Origin: Pisolithus tinctorius
Taxonomy: Eukaryota; Basidiomycota; Agaricomycetes; Boletales; Pisolithaceae
DNA: 23,918 nucleotides
NCBI GenBank assembly: GCA_024663395.1
Contig: JANFAH010000211.1
Location: 1 to 23,918 of the forward strand
Direction of reading: 5' to 3'
The translations under genes and the position numbers were made by a program. The notes under the pieces were generated by a model. That model had not been told where the DNA came from and made no database searches. It saw nothing but the letters and a program-made list of their open reading frames with translations. This document shows, in pieces, positions 18,534 to 23,918 of the stretch; the first letter of the stretch is position 1; each line of letters starts with the position of its first letter.

Positions 18534-21500
18534 CTACAAATCTTTCTCCAGGACAAACTGAATATCAGTTGCATTCATGGCCTGCCATTTGTGTTCAGCA
18601 TGCTTGGCCAACCATGAATACATCGTCCTCTGCCTTGCTGCATAACACCACACCCCAGGAGCTCCAATAGTGCTGCTTCCCATCTGTATCTTATGCCATT
18701 CTTTTTCTCGAAATCTGAAGAAACTTATAGCCCATTGAAATTCTGATATTACGAGCTCTTCCTCTTCTTCCCAACGATCTTTGATGGATTTTGCTCACAG
18801 CCAATGAATGTGATAAACTAATTGAAGAAAGTTCATCAACCTTAAAGCACTGTTGAACAGTAAGGTCAACATACATTCAGACATCCAACTCTTTGATTCT
18901 GTGTCCCGCAGGACATCAATTGACCAAAACAATGGAAGATGGGTTCCACGGTGCTCCTGTGCATTTTGGGAGAAGGCCACTGTCTGCACAGCCAGGTCTT
19001 CTTTATGAAGCTCTTGATAATGTCCTAAGATATCTGCACCTGTGCCAAGTGCAACCATGGCATCTCTGCATCGATTATAAATCACAGCCTGTTTTTTTAC
19101 TGAGACATTGATAGTGTGGATCATATCCCAGGCCCGAGTTTTCATAGAATAGCTCTTAGCTGTGTGCACCACCCCCCGAAAGACAGCTGCCTTGTCTGCC
19201 AACATAAGATGGAGGCCATGTAGCGCATCATTAGCTTGACCTGTGCGAAGCTTCAGCTCCATTTCTGCAAGATTTTGAAGCCCTCGAGCTTGACATGCGT
19301 CAATGCCAAGAGTGGATGGAAGCAGCAATTTATCCTGTGGTCCTGCCAGGGTTCCATCTGAGGCAGGCAACTCATCCCCCACATCGTCCAGCCAACCATC
19401 ATCCGAAGCATAATTCTGCTTGGAATTTGCATCAAGAAATGCAGTTGGCTGTATGGATTCACTGGTGAAGTGTTGGAGCCTGCTTCAAGGTGCAGCTTCA
19501 AGTAAATTGTGGCATCTGTGATAAAACCTGATTGTTCAGATGAAATGTGATCAGCATGGCATGCCATCGCCAATTTTTTCAATTCCGATGCCCATTCCCC
19601 GACGTCCTTTCTGTCCATGTGAAGTGAGGTTATGGCCTCTTCTAAGCATAAACCGCACGCTAGCCAACTAGCCGCTCCATGTAGGCTTCTGCTGGGTCTT
19701 GGTTCCTCCAATAACGCTAGTTCAATGGCATGCACTGTTGGTGCTTCTCATGATATGTAAGTATTTTGCATTTATCCAAAAAGGTGGATGCCATACCCAC
19801 CCTTAATTGAACTTCGAAGATGTCCATGGCAGATGGGTCGTCGACACGATCTTGCAGTGCATGAATCTCTTGCATTTGCCAGCTGTCTTGCTGCTCTGCA
19901 GTCAAGGCTTCATCTAGCTTTATATATGCCTGCCTCACCAATGGCACTGCTGCTCAAGCCACTTTGAGCTTCTGCGATAGGCTATCCGCTTAATCTTGGA
20001 TGTCAGAGAGTGTGCTGCAAGTGGATCCTCAGACTAACCAATCCAAATCATCTGCATGAAGTTGGAATCATTCATCTGGAAATCCAGCAGTTCTTGGTGA
20101 TGTGGTGAGGTCATCCTGTGTGCAGATGTGGATGCCATGTTAAGGATGGACCACAATGTTTCAATGATTTCTCTGTCTACCCATCCAGCCCCCTTGATGA
20201 ACAGCAGGGCATACCGTGCATAACATTCCTTCTTGTGCTCATGCACATGCCATATGCTGATTCCAGGGATAATCTGAAGCGACGATGGGATATCAATCAA
20301 TTCACTTCGACCCACACGCTTCCACAGATTCATCATGTAGGAGCAGTTAATGTCATAGAAGCAAACCACTTGTTTGATCCCTTCCATATTGTATCCCAAC
20401 ACATTTGCCAAAGAGTAGTCCATGTTCAACTGTCTGCAGCACCATCAGCAGGTGTCAAAATTGATGATTCAACCTCATACCTTTCTCCTTTCTGGAAGTC
20501 AACAACACAATGCAGATAAAAGCATCTGTGCCATGCGCATGCAGTTGCCCCAATTCCAGTCGCATGAAGCTTTCCCTGGGCTGTGTTTGCCTGACTGATA
20601 GCTCTGTGGTTGTTGCAGGTGGATTTCTGTGCCTGAGCTCAGATCATGTTTTGCACAGGTTGAATGAATTCATACCTCTGTGATATGTGGAGTGGCCTTC
20701 AAGTAGTCCACGTAGTGTGGATTGGTCACCATATAACCTAGTCCATCCATCAACCGCACTTGATCTTTGGATTTCTGCTCATGCATGTGTTCCACTTTAA
20801 AGTTTCCATCCATTACTACCGTGCAGGTGAACTGCCAGCTGGAGAAGGTCAGCATATGAGGATTGCATTATTGGAGCCACTTACTGGTCCAAATCCTCAT
20901 TAGTATCAACATTTATTCCAGGCTGGGGGGATGCTGCGCAAAATAATGCCAGTCTGCCTTTCTCTGTTGACCTGGTTGTCCTGCAGAATCCATCCCATTT
21001 AAGTAGCTTGAGGTATTGCCATTTCCACGCAACCCATAGAAGCTCACAGTATCTATCCTGATTGACCCTTCAGATATTCCAACACTTGGAACCAAAATAC
21101 CAAATCTTACTGAACAAGGTGTGGAAACACACTGGATGTGATCCGACACAACTTGCTGTAATAGTTCATACTGGACATTCCACATTCCAGGTTGTCCCTC
21201 AGGAAGTCATCCAGAACCGTGAATGTGAATGCGGTGCTTGGCTTCTTGAACATTGAGGGAAATAGTTTGGCTCTGAGTAACTGTATGTATTGGGCTTCTG
21301 CATTCTTGCATTCACACCAATTCACTACAATGAAATGAACACCTGTAACATCCACAATGTGAGATATCTTGACCCCGCTGGAGGACAGAGGTGCTTTGGG
21401 TTTTCTTCGATATCTTCCACATCTTCCCACTCTTGATCATCCATGGCAGAGGTTCACCTGCTGCTTGCTGGGCTTGTGCGATCGCATGGGGACAGGGTGC

Positions 21501-22180
21501 TCCACCATGTCCCAGGTGCAACTGAACGCCAGTCTGTGGGTCTTGATGTGAATGTAATTCTGGGCAACTAACTGATCTCTCACCATATGGAGGGCAGATT
21601 CCTTGTAGAAGTCCCCTGTCCACTGTTGGATCCTGTGGAAAGGCAGGCTCTCATGACTCTTCCAGCAACATTCTGTGCAGAATAGGGGCTGATGCAAGCA
21701 ATCTGGACATCTGTACACCCCATCATTGCCACACCAGGTGCAGTTCCTTGGCTCTGGGGAGGCTTCCAGCTCCAGGAGTATCTTCAAGAACTCCCCCTTC
21801 TGTGGAACCATTCGTGGATGTAATCATTCTGCGTCTGACACACCATATGAAGTCCGCTTTCAGGTTGGCGAACTGCTGCATACCTTTTTCTGCAGTAACA
21901 TCAGCTGCTGGACCAGTGGGCTCATGCTTTCATGTCTGTTGAAGGCTGAATCTGCCCATGCATCAAAGTACTTGTGGGAGCGAGACCTTGAATGCTTGGA
22001 TGGCGAGGATCAGGGAGAATGGACAGGGGTTGTTGGATCTGGCTGTTTGATCATGACTTCTACCAATCACAATCTATATCTACCTCCAGTTCTCCGAGTC
22101 TTGACTTCCAGCTGCTTCACCCGATGGCCCAGGGTAGGACCAATCATTCTCATGCCCTTTTGAGTGCTTCCCTTGGCCAT
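18534..22180 (-). pseudogene. CxC2-KDZ transposase, nearly complete but broken
   Basis: KDZ transposases (Kyakuja-Dileera-Zisupton) are DDE-type enzymes expanded in mushroom genomes, often with an N-terminal cysteine cluster. The start is the ATG at 22180 (MAKGSTQKGMRMIGPTLGHR). The CxC2 cluster is at about 21742-21615: CTWCGNDGVYRCPDC, then CTECC and PFHRIQQWTG. After it come IVDVTGVHF, FTFTVLDDF, NYYSKLCRITS, QYLKLLKWDGF and SPQPGIN. The KDZ core runs from about 20855: VVMDGNFKVEHM (Asp), STCNNHRA, GIGATACA, MDYSLANVLGYNMEGI, VCFYDINCSY (Asp), IPGISIWHVHEHKKECYAR, and GAGWVDREIIETLWSILN (Glu). The C-terminal half has DDPSAMDIFEVQL, LRTGQANDALHGL, TRAWDMIHTI and KDRWEEEEEL, ending at TAG 18534-18536. 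Introns are short GT..AG. Breaks: TGA at 22067, 22010, 19954 and 18795 (the last where the family has Arg), and an indel between the QNDYIHEW and GEFLKILLELEA segments near 21810. Confidence 0.88.
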
Positions 22181-22779
22181 CTGGAGGTTGCTGGTTTGAC
22201 AGTATGAGGTCAGTTGTTAGAAATGCTACCGCTAGTGCAAGTCGCTTTATCATTTAGCTCTATTGACATTGGTACCTTAACACATGTCAGGGCATAAATA
22301 CAAATGCAACTACACTGGCCTCGTGCAATGCATGGCACTGCCTTCTTATTACTGCTCAATCCCTGCCTGCACATTCCCTTCCTACTGCAACATTACCTGG
22401 GTGCTTTGCCTGGATTATGATGGTGAATTTGGATGCTATATTAGCTGATGAAGGTGAAACAAGGTGTTTGGTATCAATATAAGTATGGATATGATTGGGC
22501 AAGCCAACTGACAGCCCAGATGCAAACTGGGAGCTAATCCACCTTTGGGTGGGATCCTGTCAAAGAGATCAGCCTGATTGGATATTTCAGTCGCTTCACG
22601 GAGCTCCCATCAAAGATATCAGCCTGATTGGATATTTCGGTTGCTTCATGGAGGTCTGAACGAATTCCTTTGCATGACCACACTAGTACTGAAATGCATT
22701 GAGACCAAACAAGGGCACGAAAAACTTAGTAGCCAACCATCTATTATACACCATTATACATCATACCACATCATACTCC
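22181..22779. other. Divergent intergenic region, no gene seen
   Basis: This region lies between two divergently transcribed broken genes (KDZ to the left, the unnamed gene to the right) and should contain both promoters. I see no clear TATA box or coding sequence. The only structure is the 50 bp tandem pair at 22561-22655. Confidence 0.45.
22561..22655. repeat. 50 bp tandem pair
   Basis: Two copies start at 22561 and 22611. Each contains CAAAGA(G/T)ATC, AGCCTGATTGGATATTTC and GCTTCA(C/T)GGAG. The differences are mostly transitions. The pair lies between the KDZ start (22180) and the next gene's start (22780), about 125 bp upstream of the latter. Confidence 0.8.
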
Positions 22780-23918
22780 ATGGAGTCCCAGTACAAATCA
22801 GACACCTGGGATCAGACGGAAAGAGATGATGCTGATGGTGAGTGAGATATAGAACCATCAGATGTGGGGGAAAGGGAGGAAGAAATGTTTGAAGTGGAAG
22901 AGTTGGAGATCCTTGGGCACCAATGCCAGGAATGGAGGCAAGCAGGGAAGAAGAAGCCTGCAGTTCTGCTATCCATATGGGAGGAGATGCAGGGATTGGA
23001 CAGGAACAAAGAGTTGAGAGGGAGCAAAGTCCAGACCAAGTGCAAGGTACACTATAAAAGTTCTGATTCAGATGCTCACAATTCAAAGCACCCTTGTAGC
23101 TAATACAAGATTGGTTGAAAAAGCCCCTCCATTCAAAGAAGCCCCAAATTACCCTTAGATCCAGTTACAAATACTCTGTGTGGGCAGTGGTCCACGAATT
23201 GTACCAAGAGCAAATACAGGAGAAGCTTGCAAAAATGAAAGGAGAAGAAGGCGATACCCATGGAAGCAAGCAGATCCAACAGTATCAGAATGCATTGATG
23301 GCTTTTATTCAGGATGACCTGATGGAGGAACAATTGGCTGTGGCTGAAGATATAGTGGAAAGGTGGAATGGGCAGGAAGGCCCTGTGCCAGAGACAAAAG
23401 CAAGGTGCGATTTTATGAGGTCAACTTCCCAGTCTTCAATTTATCCTGGTTCCCAGGAATGCAGCCAAGTATGGGTACAAGTATGTCCGAAACTTTGTGA
23501 TGGAGATGTGGAGATATTGCGGAATGCGCATGGTGTGTATGGCTGGGTGGAAAAATGAGGAGGGAAACTATACAGGCATGCATGTGAGTCCACCATATTC
23601 TCCTCTAGGCCTAGGTAAGACTCATGCAATGACAGTATGGACTTCAATAATGAAATCACGGATGGGATCCCCTTCAATGATGTCCGCACACTGGAAGGAA
23701 GCTGGGTGAGAGTACCTTGGGGAAACATTTGAGGAACCAGGAACACTGCCTGAGCATGATGGCGAGTCAAGTCCTGAACGTGCTCGGAAAAAGACAGCAG
23801 CCAAAGCAACAAGGACAGGCAAGGTTGACTCTGTGAAATTGGTGAAAAATGCAGATGGAGAGATTTGGATAGGAGAAATCGTGGGCCTTAGCCGGGACCA
23901 ACTACAAAAAACGGTTCG
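22780..23918 (+). pseudogene. Unnamed Agaricomycete-type protein, broken and incomplete
   Basis: Start ATG at 22780 (MESQYKSDTWDQTERDDADG). Exons 22780-23046, 23100-23404 and 23457-23583 join in frame through introns of about 52 bp with good GT..AG ends; a fourth exon begins near 23636 and runs off the window. The protein is rich in Glu, Lys and Trp: VLLSIWEEMQGLDRNKEL, IQDWLKKPLHSKKP, YSVWAVVHELYQEQIQEKL, AVAEDIVERWNGQEGPVP, VMEMWRYCGMRMVCMAGWKN, and near the end GEIWIGEIVGLSRDQLQK. I recall this layout from unnamed proteins common in Agaricomycete genomes, with no assigned function. Breaks are TGA at 22843 and 23707 (family Arg expected before EYLG) and an apparent frame change in exon 4 between about 23640 and 23680. 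No zinc finger, transmembrane segment or catalytic motif is seen. Confidence 0.55.

Noticed and set aside
1..23918. tRNA or rRNA genes
   Set aside because: I found no T-loop-like GGTTCGA(A/T)CC context with a matching acceptor stem, nor any conserved rRNA core sequence.

Overview
This window looks like transposon-rich, gene-poor DNA from a filamentous basidiomycete, most likely an Agaricomycete mushroom-forming fungus. The evidence is the short GT-AG introns of about 45-60 bp, and several families typical of Agaricomycetes: a DUF6534-type membrane protein, a Plavaka (CACTA-like) transposase, a KDZ transposase with a CxC2 cysteine cluster, a Myb/SANT plus DDE_4 PIF/Harbinger pair, and a chromodomain Ty3/gypsy element. 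I cannot name the species.

Layout, left to right. 1-1234: a minus-strand DUF6534-like membrane protein gene that has lost its N-terminus. 1231-6197: a PIF/Harbinger DNA transposon with an open Myb/SANT gene (three exons, 307 aa) on the left, reading right, and a transposase (three exons, 404 codons, two internal stops) on the right, reading left. An LTR-retroelement fragment (LTR 2318-3220) has inserted into the third Myb exon and cut off its C-terminal domain, which now lies at 4139-4444. 6198-9505: a Ty3/gypsy chromovirus without gag, protease and 5' LTR, but with RT, RNase H, integrase, chromodomain and 3' LTR in one frame broken by three TGA stops. 9506-12137: the body of a Plavaka transposase gene with introns still recognisable, its start cut by the gypsy LTR and its end running into satellite DNA. 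12150-15060: a satellite of 43-44 bp monomers with a 130 bp trimer and 260 bp hexamer periodicity, interrupted by an LTR-like block and a 31 bp G-rich repeat. 15479-17220: a decayed gene with a Zn2Cys6 cluster and a C-terminal coiled coil. 17221-18533: non-coding repeats. 18534-22180: a minus-strand CxC2-KDZ transposase gene, almost complete but broken. 22780-23918: a broken plus-strand gene of an unnamed family, running off the window.

The genes form no pathway. The window is a stack of nested mobile elements and their remains. The only element gene without an obvious internal break is the Myb/SANT gene. The strongest themes are the higher-order organisation of the satellite, and a pervasive C:G to T:A decay signature: about 20 premature stops in six unrelated genes are TGA and only one is TAG, many where the family has arginine (CGA) or tryptophan (TGG). 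This suggests methylation-linked CpG deamination or a RIP-like process.
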